A DNA stretch of 64,000 nucleotides from Pseudoxanthomonas indica (GTDB lineage Bacteria; Pseudomonadota; Gammaproteobacteria; Xanthomonadales; Xanthomonadaceae). Shown piece after piece: positions 43,643 through 52,367 of the stretch (its first letter is position 1; each line of letters starts with the position of its first letter). The translations under genes and the position numbers were made by a program. The notes beneath the pieces were generated by a model. The model was given only the letters and a program-made list of their open reading frames with translations. It was not told the DNA's origin and ran no database searches. The DNA lies in NCBI RefSeq assembly GCF_900167565.1, contig NZ_FUZV01000001.1, positions 1,426,001 to 1,490,000 on the forward strand. Reading direction: 5' to 3'.

Positions 43643-44677
43643 TCAGACCGGCGTGGGATTGCGGTACTTGAAGCCGGCCTGGTGCCAGTACGGATACGGC
43701 TTGGTCACCGCGCTGGCGGCGTCCAGGCGCGCGACCTGGTCTTCACTCAGGTTCCAGCCCACCGCGCCGAGGTTCTGCTTCAGCTGCTCCTCGTTGCGCG
43801 CGCCGACCACGATGGTCGACACGGTCGGGCGCTGCAGCAGCCAGTTGAGCGCGATCTGCGGCACGCTCTTGCCGGTCTCTTTGGCAATCTCGTCCAGCAC
43901 CTCCACCACGTTGTACAGGTGCTCCTGATCCACCGGCGGGCCGGACTCGATGCTGGTGGAGGATTGCAGGCGGCTGGTTTCCGGCAGCGGCTGGCCGCGG
44001 CGGATCTTGCCGGTCAGGCGACCCCAGCCCAGCGGACTCCAGACCACCGCACCCACGCCCTGGTCGGCGGCCAGCGGCATCAGTTCCCACTCGTAGTCAC
44101 GACCAACCAGCGAGTAATACGCCTGGTGCGCGACGTAACGGCTCCAGCCATGGCGATCGGCGGCGGCCAGCGACTTCATCAGGTGCCAGCCGGAGAAGTT
44201 GGACACGCCCAGGTAACGGATCTTGCCGGCGCGGACCAGGTTGTCGAGGGTGGACAGCACTTCTTCCACCGGCGTGCGCGCGTCGAAGCCATGCAACTGG
44301 AAGAGGTCGATGTAGTCGGTGCCCAGGCGCTTGAGCGCGGCATCGACGGCGTTAATCAGGTGATAGCGCGAAGAGCCGACGCTGTTCTCGCCTTCGTCGA
44401 AGCGGAACGTCGCCTTGGTGGAGATCAACAGCGAGTCGCGCGGCTTGCCCTTGATGGCCTCGCCGAGGATGGATTCGGCCGCGCCCTTGGAGTACACGTC
44501 GGCGCTGTCGAACAGGTTCAGGCCGGCGTCCAGGCAGACATCGATCAGGCGACGGGCCTCGGCCACGTCGGTCTGGCCCCATGAACTGAACAAGGCGCCT
44601 TGCCCGCCAAAGGTGCCGGTGCCGAAGCTCAGCGCGGGGACGCGGAAGCCGGAAGCGCCCAGGTAGCGATATTCCAT
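43643..44677 (-). CDS. Aldo/keto reductase
   Basis: 344 residues from the ATG at 44675-44677 (MEYRYLGASGFRVPALSFGT). NADPH-dependent TIM barrel: catalytic tetrad in LNLFDSADVYSKGAAE (Asp, Tyr), LLISTKATF (Lys) and IDLFQLHGFD (His), and NADP-binding TIVVGARNEEQLKQNLGA. Resembles YajO/Tas-type reductases. An upstream open frame is antisense to the AraC gene. Divergent from an AraC regulator with 200 nt between starts, a common pairing. Confidence 0.93.
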   Translation of the reverse strand: MEYRYLGASGFRVPALSFGTGTFGGQGALFSSWGQTDVAEARRLIDVCLDAGLNLFDSADVYSKGAAESILGEAIKGKPRDSLLISTKATFRFDEGENSVGSSRYHLINAVDAALKRLGTDYIDLFQLHGFDARTPVEEVLSTLDNLVRAGKIRYLGVSNFSGWHLMKSLAAADRHGWSRYVAHQAYYSLVGRDYEWELMPLAADQGVGAVVWSPLGWGRLTGKIRRGQPLPETSRLQSSTSIESGPPVDQEHLYNVVEVLDEIAKETGKSVPQIALNWLLQRPTVSTIVVGARNEEQLKQNLGAVGWNLSEDQVARLDAASAVTKPYPYWHQAGFKYRNPTPV

Positions 44678-44878
44678 GGGGGATACTCGTGGGAGGTGAG
44701 GGCCGACCATTTCACTCCGCACCTGCGACGGCGGCAAGACAGCACGATGGAATGCTTTGTTGCCGGTCGGGTCCGGCGCCCGCAGCGGCCTGCCCATTCC
44801 TCGTCGGTCATTGCCTGATCCTGCACGAAAGGCGCTGCGCCCCTTCTGCTGACGCGCCTCGCGCGTAGACTGCCGGAC

Positions 44879-45817
44879 ATGTCGAATGCCCCCTCCCCCC
44901 TTCCCGCACCGGCCACGGACATGGACAGCCTGGTGGATATGCGCCGCGCCCAGCTGGCCGAGCTGATTGAACGATTCACCGTGGTCGACGGCATCCACGA
45001 GATGCCGATCGAAGGCCTGCGGATGGCGCGCCTGAGTGCGCCGAGTGAGCCGATGCGCGGCATCCAGGACCCGGCGCTGTGCCTGATCGTGCAGGGCTGC
45101 AAGCAGACCATGCTCGGCGAAGACGTGTACGAGTACGACGCCTCCCGTTACCTGGTGGCCTCGGTGGATCTGCCGATCACCGGCCAGGTGATCCGCGCCA
45201 CGCCCGAAGAGCCTTACCTGTCGCTGGTGCTGAAGTTGCCGCCCGCCGACATCGCCGCACTGGTCACCAAGGCCGAGGAAGCCTCGGCGCCGCTGCCACC
45301 GCCGTCGCGCGGTTTGTCGGTAAGCCGCTGCGATCCCGAACTGCTCGATGCCGTGCTGCGGCTGGTGCGCCTGCTGGATGCACCGCAGGACATCGCCATG
45401 CTGGCGCCGCTGGTGATCCGCGAAATCCATTACCGCCTGCTACGCAGCGATCAGGGCGGCAACCTGCGCCATATCGCCATGCCCGACAGCCAGGGCCACC
45501 GTGTGGCCAAGGCGATTGGTTGGCTGCGCCAGAACTATGCGCAACCGATGCGCATCGATCACATCGCCGAGCAGGTGCACATGAGTCCATCGGCCCTGCA
45601 TCACCACTTCAAGGCGGTGACCACCATGAGCCCCCTGCAATACCAGAAACAGCTGCGCCTGCAGGAAGCGCGCCGGCTGATGCTGGCCGAGGTGGTGGAC
45701 GCGGCCACCGCAGGGCACCGCGTAGGCTACGAGAGCCCGTCGCAGTTCAGCCGCGAATACAGCCGCATGTTCGGCGCACCGCCGCTGCGCGACGTCGAGC
45801 GCCTGCGCGCTTCGTAG
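44879..45817 (+). CDS. AraC-family transcriptional regulator
   Basis: 312 residues. N-terminal AraC ligand-like domain (ARLSAPSEPMRGIQDPALCLIVQGCKQ, YLVASVDLPITGQV) and C-terminal double helix-turn-helix (MRIDHIAEQVHMSPSALHHHFKAVTTMSPLQYQKQLRLQEAR, VGYESPSQFSREYSRMFGAPP). This AraC_N-type subgroup usually activates a divergent oxidoreductase, and an aldo/keto reductase gene is divergent here. Confidence 0.93.
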   Translation: MSNAPSPLPAPATDMDSLVDMRRAQLAELIERFTVVDGIHEMPIEGLRMARLSAPSEPMRGIQDPALCLIVQGCKQTMLGEDVYEYDASRYLVASVDLPITGQVIRATPEEPYLSLVLKLPPADIAALVTKAEEASAPLPPPSRGLSVSRCDPELLDAVLRLVRLLDAPQDIAMLAPLVIREIHYRLLRSDQGGNLRHIAMPDSQGHRVAKAIGWLRQNYAQPMRIDHIAEQVHMSPSALHHHFKAVTTMSPLQYQKQLRLQEARRLMLAEVVDAATAGHRVGYESPSQFSREYSRMFGAPPLRDVERLRAS

Positions 45818-45956
45818 GCCGGGCCGTTGGGCTGAACGAACCGCGTCCAGCAAATGAATGCAGATTGACGGCAGGCGCGCCGGAGCGCCTGCGCGCGTTG
45901 CCGCTGACGCCGCCAGCAGCGCAGAATCAGACTCACATTCCCACTGGAGCGCCGCC

Positions 45957-46514
45957 ATGAAACGCGTGATCCTGACTTCCCTGATGGTGTTGGCCCTGGC
46001 GGTGGCCGGCAGCGCCGACGCCCGCGGCAAGCGCGTCACCGATGCTGACTATCCGCGCCAGCTGACCACCGCGTCTGCGGTCAGCGTCGACTGGACCGAC
46101 CCCAACCAGTTCACCGACATCCGCTATTCCGGCAACCGCTGGGAAGCCGCGCAGGGCAACTGGGTCGTGGATCTGGCCACTTACCTGCAGAAGCAGGCCG
46201 GCAAGAAACTCGCCAACGGCCAGCAACTGCACGTGACCATCACCGACATCCGTCGCGCCGGCATGTATGAGCCGGGCCGCGGCATGAACCTGGATCGGGT
46301 GCGCATCATCAAGGATATCTACCCGCCGCGGATGACCTTGAACTTCAGCCTCACCGGCGCCGATGGCCAAGTGATCTCCGAAGGCGAGCGCAAGCTGGTC
46401 GACAGCGCCTTCCTGATGGGCAGCGGCCTGGTCAGCGATACCGACCCGCTGCGCTACGAGAAGCGCATGCTGGACGACTGGATCAACAAGGAACTGGGGC
46501 AGAAGGGCGTCTGA
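45957..46514 (+). CDS. DUF3016 periplasmic protein
   Basis: 185 residues from the ATG at 45957, with CTGGAG upstream. Signal peptide VILTSLMVLALAVAGSADA, then AVSVDWTDPNQFTDIRYSGN and QQLHVTITDIRRAGMYEPGR, and LNFSLTGADGQVISEGERKL, the DUF3016 pattern. Unknown function. Downstream is a strong hairpin and then msrB. Confidence 0.85.
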   Translation: MKRVILTSLMVLALAVAGSADARGKRVTDADYPRQLTTASAVSVDWTDPNQFTDIRYSGNRWEAAQGNWVVDLATYLQKQAGKKLANGQQLHVTITDIRRAGMYEPGRGMNLDRVRIIKDIYPPRMTLNFSLTGADGQVISEGERKLVDSAFLMGSGLVSDTDPLRYEKRMLDDWINKELGQKGV

Positions 46515-46541
46515 GCCCGCGCGCCTTGCCGGCACCGCAAC

Positions 46542-46588
46542 GCCGGCGCGGCTTGAAGCCTGCGCCGGCACCACCATATCGGTGGTAT
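46542..46588. other. Two palindromes before msrB
   Basis: GCCGGCGC plus GGCTT pair with AAGCC plus GCGCCGGC (46542-46569, thirteen pairs with one bulged T), then ACCACC/GGTGGT around ATATC (46571-46587). The first resembles REP palindromes of this group (GCCGGC core); the second is a short operator-like dyad upstream of msrB. There is no T tract after the first. Confidence 0.5.
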
Positions 46589-46607
46589 TCCCCCTGGAGG
46601 CCCACCG

Positions 46608-47081
46608 ATGAGCCGGTTTGATCTGACTCCTCCCAGCGATGCCCAGCGCGAAACGCTGGTCGCCGACCTCAGCGATGAGGAACGCCGCGTCCTGCTGCAA
46701 CATGGCACCGAAGCGCCGTTCTGCGGCATTTTCCTGGACAACAAGCGCGAGGGCGTCTACACCTGCCGCACCTGCGGCCTGCCGTTGTTCCGCTCCAGCG
46801 CCAAGTTCGATTCCGGTACGGGTTGGCCGAGTTTCTTCGCCCCGTTCGACGAAGCCCACATCGGCCGCATCCGCGACAGCAGTTACGGCATGATCCGCAC
46901 CGAGATCGTCTGCGCCCGCTGCGGCAGCCATCTGGGCCATGTGTTTCCCGACGGCCCGCCGCCCAGCCATGAGCGCCATTGCCTGAATTCGGTGTCGCTG
47001 GCTTTCACCGGTGAGGGCGAGGCCCTGCCCGACCGGATGGGACGCGGTGCGCCGGAAGGCGAGGTGCTGGCCGCCGGCTAA
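46608..47081 (+). CDS. msrB: Peptide-methionine (R)-S-oxide reductase
   Basis: 157 residues, reduces methionine-R-sulfoxide in proteins. Zinc cysteines in YTCRTCGLPLF and CARCGSHLGHV, substrate site FDSGTGWPSFF, and the catalytic Cys in ERHCLNSVSLAF. No signal peptide, so cytosolic. The N-terminus (LSDEERRVLLQHGTEAPFCG) is family-typical. GGAGG lies upstream of the ATG. Confidence 0.96.
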   Translation: MSRFDLTPPSDAQRETLVADLSDEERRVLLQHGTEAPFCGIFLDNKREGVYTCRTCGLPLFRSSAKFDSGTGWPSFFAPFDEAHIGRIRDSSYGMIRTEIVCARCGSHLGHVFPDGPPPSHERHCLNSVSLAFTGEGEALPDRMGRGAPEGEVLAAG

Positions 47082-47167
47082 GGCCGCTTGCCTTGAACGC
47101 TTGAAAAATCCAGTCCGGGCTCCTAGAGTGGCATCCAAGTGGACTGGGAGTTCCCGGTCGGCGTCAG

Positions 47168-47195
47168 AGCCTCGGTGAGATCACCGGGGCTTTTC
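47168..47195 (+). terminator. Terminator-like hairpin after msrB
   Basis: AGCCTCGGTGA (47168-47178) and TCACCGGGGCT (47181-47191), then TTTCGC. About ten pairs with a T-G, 87 bases past the msrB stop. It overlaps the last codons of the convergent DUF3800 gene. Confidence 0.6.
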
Positions 47196-48077
47196 GCTGT
47201 CTGGGGTCGGGAAAATCTTGTGCCCGCACCCTTCAAATCCCATGCCCACGTTGCGTCGTCCACCGCGACAGAAGAACTTCTGCCGCAGGACCTCAAACGC
47301 TCGATTCCGTTCGTTGGGCCGCAGGACGGACAGCCCGATCGGGCGGGCCACCAAATCCGCCAGCTGCAGTCCAGACGAGTTGGTCTTCTTGTCCGCGAAG
47401 ACAATGAAGAATGGCAGCGGCTTTTCCCAGCGATTGGCCCCGTCACAAATGCGCCTGAACTCCCGCGCCAAATCGCGATCCTCCTTCTTTCCCCTGCATT
47501 CCACGACGATATGCGTGGGAAACCCCTCCTGCTTCTTCTCCAACATCAGCTCGTACAGCGTCTCCAGGCAGAATCCCAGCGCCAGGTGGTAAGGGTTACC
47601 TTCCCGTTGGGATCGTTCCCGCAGCCTGAGCTTGTCGATGACACAACTCAGCAGGATGAAATTGCTGCTTTGGATGATCTGCGTCAGCTCGTCAATGAAG
47701 GCATGCTTGTGTTGGCGGTCATTGAACTTGAATTCGCCCTTCTCTTTGCGGATTTCATTCTCGTGGAGAACGATCGTGTCGTGTCCGAAGTGCCGGAACT
47801 TGAATGTCTCGATGGCGGGCGCGACTGCTTGCGCATAGTGCCGCTTGTGAAAGACACAGAACGCGAGAACAAACAGCGGATAGTTCGGGTCAACTGTTTC
47901 CAGGCCATGGTCGCCGCTTTCATCCACGTAGCAAATGTAGTGGCTGAATGGCTGCGCCGGTCCCGTCGGACCCGGCGCTTGCTCTTGCCCATCCAGCCGA
48001 CTTTCCTTTGCCAAAGCCATCTGGCAGGACGGACCCAGTTCGGCCGCGTCGCAAACTTCCCTGTTGCCTTCCGACAT
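47181..48077 (-). CDS. DUF3800 protein
   Basis: 298 residues from the ATG at 48075-48077, which has GGGGAG upstream; earlier GTG/ATG starts are possible. The hallmark acidic motif YVDESGDHG is near residue 51, with ECRGKKEDRDLAREFRRIC and the closing GLQLADLVARPIG. DUF3800 is predicted to be RNase H-like and is often seen in mobile or defence islands; function unknown. It is noticeably less GC-rich than its neighbours, a sign of transfer. Convergent with msrB, divergent from the CorA gene. Confidence 0.88.
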   Translation of the reverse strand: MSEGNREVCDAAELGPSCQMALAKESRLDGQEQAPGPTGPAQPFSHYICYVDESGDHGLETVDPNYPLFVLAFCVFHKRHYAQAVAPAIETFKFRHFGHDTIVLHENEIRKEKGEFKFNDRQHKHAFIDELTQIIQSSNFILLSCVIDKLRLRERSQREGNPYHLALGFCLETLYELMLEKKQEGFPTHIVVECRGKKEDRDLAREFRRICDGANRWEKPLPFFIVFADKKTNSSGLQLADLVARPIGLSVLRPNERNRAFEVLRQKFFCRGGRRNVGMGFEGCGHKIFPTPDSEKPR

Positions 48078-48252
48078 CGATGCTCCCCGTCTCATCGACA
48101 GGATATTCGACACCCGCGCCCAACTTGCGCCAACGCAGCGACAGCCTCTTTCTGTTCACCACCGGTTGAGCCGCCACTGTCACAAAACCGGCATGTTGCC
48201 TGCGTAACCTGCGCGTCACGAAACTGTCTTTCTTCGCGCGCAGGCGCACCGC

Positions 48253-49299
48253 ATGCTCGTCCGTTCCGATGCCGCCGCCCCATTTGCCAGCAGCCCCGGC
48301 TTGCTGTGGGCGTTGCGCTTTGACGCGTTGCATCTGGATACCGCCAATGAAGTCGACGAAGCCGGCTTGGACGCGCCTTGTGCCCGCGGCGATTGGCGCT
48401 GGCTGCATTTCAACCTGAGCGACGCGCGTACCGCGCAGAGCGTGGCGCGGTTGCCGCTGGGCGACGATGCACGCGAAGCCTTGGTCTCGCATGACACCCA
48501 CGTGATTCTGCAACGGCAGGATCACGACGTGTACGGGATCTTCGTGGATTGGGAGCACCAACGCGCCAGCGATCCCGGTGCGCGGACACCCGGCGGTCAC
48601 GATGGACTGGGCTGGCTGCACTTTGCCCTTGGTGATGGCTTGTTGGTCACCGCCCGACGACAACCTTTGCGCTCCGTGGAAACCGTGCGCCGCCGCTGCA
48701 TCGCCGGGGAACGCCAGGCAAGTCCGTTGGGCGTGTTGGAAACCATCGTCGAGCAGTTCGCGAGCGATACCGAGCGCGCCATCGACACCCTGGCCACCAC
48801 CCTGGATCGGGTGGAAGACCGGGTGCTGGCCGATGCCATCGGCGATGAGCGCCGCGATCTGGCGCAGCTGCGCCACCAGAGCGTGCGCCTGCACCGCCCG
48901 CTGACCGCAATGCGGCGGGTGTTGAAACAGGTCGAGCAACGCACGCTTGCGGTCGACGAGCCGGGTCAGGAACTGATGGGCATGGTGTCGCGGCTGGGCC
49001 AGCGCTTCGACGATCTGGACGGCGACGTGGCCACGGTGCAGGAACGTGCCCGCCTGCTGCAGGACGAAGTGGCCGCCAAGCTGGCCGAGCGCACCAACCG
49101 GCATCTGTACGTGCTGTCGATGATCACCGCCCTGTTGCTGCCGCCCAGCCTGGTGGTGGGCGTGTTTGGCATGAACCTGCATGGCCTGCCCTTCGCCGAC
49201 CATCGCGCCGGCGCCTGGACGGCGATCTTCCTGGGCGGCCTGTCCAGCCTGGGCGTCTACCTGCTGCTGCGGCGACTGGGAATGGCACGCTCGACCTGA
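48253..49299 (+). CDS. CorA-family divalent-cation transporter (ZntB-like)
   Basis: 348 residues: a large cytosolic funnel domain (WRWLHFNLSDARTAQSVARL, RVEDRVLADAIGDERRDLAQLR) and two C-terminal transmembrane helices (LYVLSMITALLLPPSLVVGVFG and AIFLGGLSSLGVYLLL) joined by the signature GMN in VFGMNLHGLPF. Family members carry Mg2+, Co2+ or Zn2+; the N-terminal half resembles ZntB more than CorA. No operon partner. Confidence 0.93.
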   Translation: MLVRSDAAAPFASSPGLLWALRFDALHLDTANEVDEAGLDAPCARGDWRWLHFNLSDARTAQSVARLPLGDDAREALVSHDTHVILQRQDHDVYGIFVDWEHQRASDPGARTPGGHDGLGWLHFALGDGLLVTARRQPLRSVETVRRRCIAGERQASPLGVLETIVEQFASDTERAIDTLATTLDRVEDRVLADAIGDERRDLAQLRHQSVRLHRPLTAMRRVLKQVEQRTLAVDEPGQELMGMVSRLGQRFDDLDGDVATVQERARLLQDEVAAKLAERTNRHLYVLSMITALLLPPSLVVGVFGMNLHGLPFADHRAGAWTAIFLGGLSSLGVYLLLRRLGMARST

Positions 49300-49402
49300 A
49301 CCGTCGGAGCGCCCCTGACAGGGCCATTACCGGGGTCGCCGGTGAGCATCGGTGAGCCTCGACGAGGCGAAACCACCGGGCCGGCCAGGTCGATTTCCCT
49401 GT

Positions 49403-49429
49403 TCAAGTTTCCCCCTTCGCGGCCGAAAC
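49403..49429 (+). promoter_or_regulatory. FliA (sigma-28) flagellar promoter of motAB
   Basis: TCAAGTTT (49403-49410), eleven bases, GCCGAAAC (49422-49429). The sigma-28 consensus is TAAAGTTT, eleven bases, GCCGATAA; both boxes and the spacing fit, with one mismatch at -35. It is 27 bases before the motA ATG, so the 5' leader is short. Confidence 0.8.
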
Positions 49430-49456
49430 CAAGGTACTCCCCTCCGTGTCACGTCC

Positions 49457-50311
49457 ATGCTCATTTTTGTTGGAATCCTGGTCGTCATCGCCAGTGTGCT
49501 GGGCGGCTTTGTCGCCTCGCACGGCAAAATCGGCGCGCTCTGGCAGCCGTTCGAACTGGTGATCATCGGCGGCGCCGCCTTTGGCGCTTTCATGATGAGC
49601 AACCCGCCCAAGGTGGTGAAGGCCACCCTGCTCTCGCTGGTCAGCGTGTTCAAGGGCGTGCGCTACAAGTCGTCCGACTATCTGGACGTGCTCACGCTGA
49701 TGTACGAGCTGCTCAACAAGGCGCGCCGCGAGGGTTTCATCTCGCTGGAATCGCATGTGGACGCGCCCGCCTCCAGCGACGTATTCAACAAGTACCCCAA
49801 GATCCTGGCCGACCACCACCTGATGGACTTCATCACCGACTGTCTGCGGTTGATGGTGGGTAGCAACATCGAGCCGCACGAGCTGGAGCCACTGCTGGAA
49901 CTGGAGCTGGAAAAGCACCATCACGAAATGATGGCGCCGGCGCATGCGCTGACCAAGGTCGCCGACGGCCTGCCCGGTTTCGGCATCGTCGCTGCAGTGC
50001 TGGGCATCATCACCACCATGGGTTCGATTGGCGGCGACATCGCCCTGGTCGGCGCGCACGTGGCCGCGGCGCTGGTCGGCACCTTCCTGGGCATCCTGCT
50101 GGCCTACGGATTCGTCGGCCCGCTGGCGGCATCCATCGAGGCACAAGCCGAACAGGACGCGCGCATCTACGAGAGCGTCAAGACCGCGCTGCTGGCCTGC
50201 CTGCGTGGCTACAACCCCAAGGTGGCGCTGGAGTTCGCGCGCAAGACCCTGCCCTCGAACGTGCGTCCGCAATTCGCCGAGTTCGAGAATCACCTCAAAG
50301 GCACGAAGTAA
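49457..50311 (+). CDS. motA: Flagellar motor stator protein MotA
   Basis: 284 residues from the ATG at 49457 (MLIFVGILVVIASVLGGFVA). Four transmembrane helices, a large cytosolic loop carrying charged residues for rotor contact (DYLDVLTLMYELLNKARREG), and the conserved Pro in ADGLPGFGIVAAVLGIITTMGS near the proton path. An upstream in-frame extension has no motor character. Followed six bases later by motB. Confidence 0.96.
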   Translation: MLIFVGILVVIASVLGGFVASHGKIGALWQPFELVIIGGAAFGAFMMSNPPKVVKATLLSLVSVFKGVRYKSSDYLDVLTLMYELLNKARREGFISLESHVDAPASSDVFNKYPKILADHHLMDFITDCLRLMVGSNIEPHELEPLLELELEKHHHEMMAPAHALTKVADGLPGFGIVAAVLGIITTMGSIGGDIALVGAHVAAALVGTFLGILLAYGFVGPLAASIEAQAEQDARIYESVKTALLACLRGYNPKVALEFARKTLPSNVRPQFAEFENHLKGTK

Positions 50312-50317
50312 GCCGCC

Positions 50318-51433
50318 ATGAGCGAGAAGTCCACGGTCGTTGTCGTCCGCCGGGTCAAGAAGGTCCACGGCGGCGGTCACCACGGCGGCAGCTGGAAGGT
50401 GGCGTATGCCGACTTCGTCACCGCCATGATGGCCTTCTTCATGGTGATGTGGCTGGTGGGCGCGACCACCAACAAGGAACGCGCGGCGATCTCGGAGTAC
50501 TTCAAGAACCCCAGCCCGCTGGTGGGCAAGAGCTTCTCGCCCGCGCCCGGCCCGATGGGCCCGGGCGGCGCCAGCACCTCGATGATCAAGCTGGGCGGCA
50601 CCATGGAAGTGCCGCGCGGCGACGGCGAAGACCCGTTCGGCAAGAAGGACGCCCAGAACGACAACGGCCAGCAGAGTCCGCTGGAGAAAGCCGCCGCCCA
50701 GGCCGAGGAACGCGCGCAGGACAAGCAACGCCTGGAAGAACTGATGCAGGCGCTGGAAGAAGCAATCAGCAAGAGCCAGGCACTGGAACCATTCAAGGAT
50801 CAGCTGCTGCTGGACATCAGCCCGGAAGGCCTGCGCATCCAGATTGTCGACAAGCAGAATCGCCCGATGTTCGACCTGGGCAGTTCCAAGTTGAAGCCGT
50901 ATACGGGCGACATCCTCCACGAGCTGGCGGGCTTCATCAATCGCGTGCCGAACCGGATCAGCCTGACCGGCCACACCGACCTGACCGCCTACGCGCGACC
51001 CGGCTACAGCAACTGGGAGCTGAGCGCTGATCGCGCCAACGCCGCCCGCCGCGCGCTGGTGGAGGGCGGCATGCAGGAAGACAAGGTGACCCGCGTGGTC
51101 GGCCTGTCGTCCTCGGTGCTGTTCGACAAGCAGAACCCGCAGAACCCGATCAACCGCCGCATCAGTATCGTGGTAATGACCAAGGCCGCCGAAGCGATGG
51201 CCTTGAACGACAGTGGCATGGTGCTGGGCGCGCCGGTGGCGGATGTGGATACGAGTGCTTTGGCGCCGGGAGTTGCGGCGCCTGCCAACGCAGCGGTGTC
51301 GGCGGCGGCGTCAGCAGCCACTCCCGCACCTACCGCCTCGCGTGTAGCGGCGTTGCACAGCGCACCTGCGGCCATACCGACCCATGCACCTGCAGCGTCG
51401 CCATCGGCCGGCGCCTCCAGCGGTCACGACTAA
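50318..51433 (+). CDS. motB: Flagellar motor stator protein MotB
   Basis: 371 residues. A basic N-terminus, one transmembrane helix with the proton-binding Asp in VAYADFVTAMMAFFMVMWL (Asp 32, as in E. coli), a linker, and a periplasmic OmpA-like peptidoglycan-binding domain (NRISLTGHTDLTAYARPGYSNWELSADRANAARRALVEGG). An unusually long Ala/Pro/Ser-rich C-terminal tail of about 75 residues follows. motAB lie apart from any other flagellar gene in this window. Confidence 0.96.
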   Translation: MSEKSTVVVVRRVKKVHGGGHHGGSWKVAYADFVTAMMAFFMVMWLVGATTNKERAAISEYFKNPSPLVGKSFSPAPGPMGPGGASTSMIKLGGTMEVPRGDGEDPFGKKDAQNDNGQQSPLEKAAAQAEERAQDKQRLEELMQALEEAISKSQALEPFKDQLLLDISPEGLRIQIVDKQNRPMFDLGSSKLKPYTGDILHELAGFINRVPNRISLTGHTDLTAYARPGYSNWELSADRANAARRALVEGGMQEDKVTRVVGLSSSVLFDKQNPQNPINRRISIVVMTKAAEAMALNDSGMVLGAPVADVDTSALAPGVAAPANAAVSAAASAATPAPTASRVAALHSAPAAIPTHAPAASPSAGASSGHD

Positions 51434-51460
51434 GCACTTTGCTTGATGGATGTGCTTCTG

Positions 51461-51570
51461 CCCCCTCTCCCGCTTGCGGGGGAGGGTTGGGGTGGGGCAG
51501 AACGAAGTCCGGATCGCTCCGCGCCAAGAGCGCCCCCATCCCAGCCTTCCCCCGCAAGCGGGGGAAGGAG
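51461..51570. repeat. Paired palindromic repeat between motB and the HipA-like gene
   Basis: A left half, CCCTCTCCCGCTTGCGGG then GGAGGGTTGGGGTGGGG (51461-51497), and an inverted right half, CCCCATCCCAGCC then TTCCCCCGCAAGCGGGGGAAGG (51534-51568), flank about 36 bases. Each half has its own CCCGCTTGCGGG-type hairpin. A REPIN-like element of a different family from those in the atp operon. Confidence 0.7.
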
Positions 51571-51593
51571 CAGTGAGCGGTTATCCTGTCCGC

Positions 51594-52367
51594 ATGCCCC
51601 TGCGCACCATCACCGCCACCCGCTACGTCACCCCGCTGCGCGAAGGCGGCTCCATGCCCGCCGTGATCGAGGCCGATGATCTGGGCATGTACGTGCTCAA
51701 GTTCCGCGGCGCCGGCCAGGGCCCGCGCGCGCTGGTGGCCGAACTGATCGCCGGCGAAATCGCCCGCACCCTGCAACTGCCGGTTCCGGAAATCGTACTG
51801 GTGGAACTGGATGCCGACCTCGCCCGCACCGAGGGCGACCCGGAAATCCAGGACCTGATCAAGGCCAGCGCCGGCCTCAACCTGGCGCTGGACTACCTGC
51901 CCGGCGCTGCCAATTTCGATGCGTTGGCCGAGCAGCCGGCGGCGCAGCTGGCCTCGGAAATCGTCTGGTTCGACGCCTTCATCAGCAATGTCGACCGCAC
52001 CGTGCGCAATCCCAACCTGCTGATCTGGCATCGCCAGCTGTGGCTGATCGATCACGGTGCTTCGTTGTACTTCCACCATGGCTGGGATGGCGACACCTCC
52101 GGCGCGGGCAAAGCATTCCCGCTCGTCAAGGATCACGTGCTGCTGCCGCTGGCCGATGACATCGCCGCTGCGGATGCGCGCTTGTCGGCCCGGCTGAGCC
52201 CGCAACGCCTGGCCGACATCGTCGCGCAGGTACCCGATGCCTGGCTGCAGGGCGGCGACGCCTTCGGCACGCCTGAGCAGCAACGCGCCGCCTACACCCA
52301 CTACCTGCAGCAGCGCCTGGCGCTGCCGCATGCGTTCGCGCAGGAGGCCCAGCGTGCACGCGCTTGA
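51594..52367 (+). CDS. HipA-like kinase-fold protein
   Basis: 257 residues from the ATG at 51594 (MPLRTITATRYVTPLREGGS). Predicted kinase-like core: MYVLKFRGAGQGPRALVAELIAGEIAR with the ATP-binding Lys, ASEIVWFDAFISNVDRTVRNPNLL (catalytic loop type DxxxxNxDR..NPN) and LWLIDHGASLYFH (metal Asp). This matches the short HipA-related family found next to DUF3037. No HTH or antitoxin gene adjoins, so I would not call it a toxin. It overlaps the next gene by 14 nt. Confidence 0.82.
   Translation: MPLRTITATRYVTPLREGGSMPAVIEADDLGMYVLKFRGAGQGPRALVAELIAGEIARTLQLPVPEIVLVELDADLARTEGDPEIQDLIKASAGLNLALDYLPGAANFDALAEQPAAQLASEIVWFDAFISNVDRTVRNPNLLIWHRQLWLIDHGASLYFHHGWDGDTSGAGKAFPLVKDHVLLPLADDIAAADARLSARLSPQRLADIVAQVPDAWLQGGDAFGTPEQQRAAYTHYLQQRLALPHAFAQEAQRARA

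Noticed and set aside
49300..49456. A cyclic-di-GMP riboswitch before motA.
   Set aside because: I looked for the conserved GEMM core and could not pair it; the FliA promoter leaves only a short leader.
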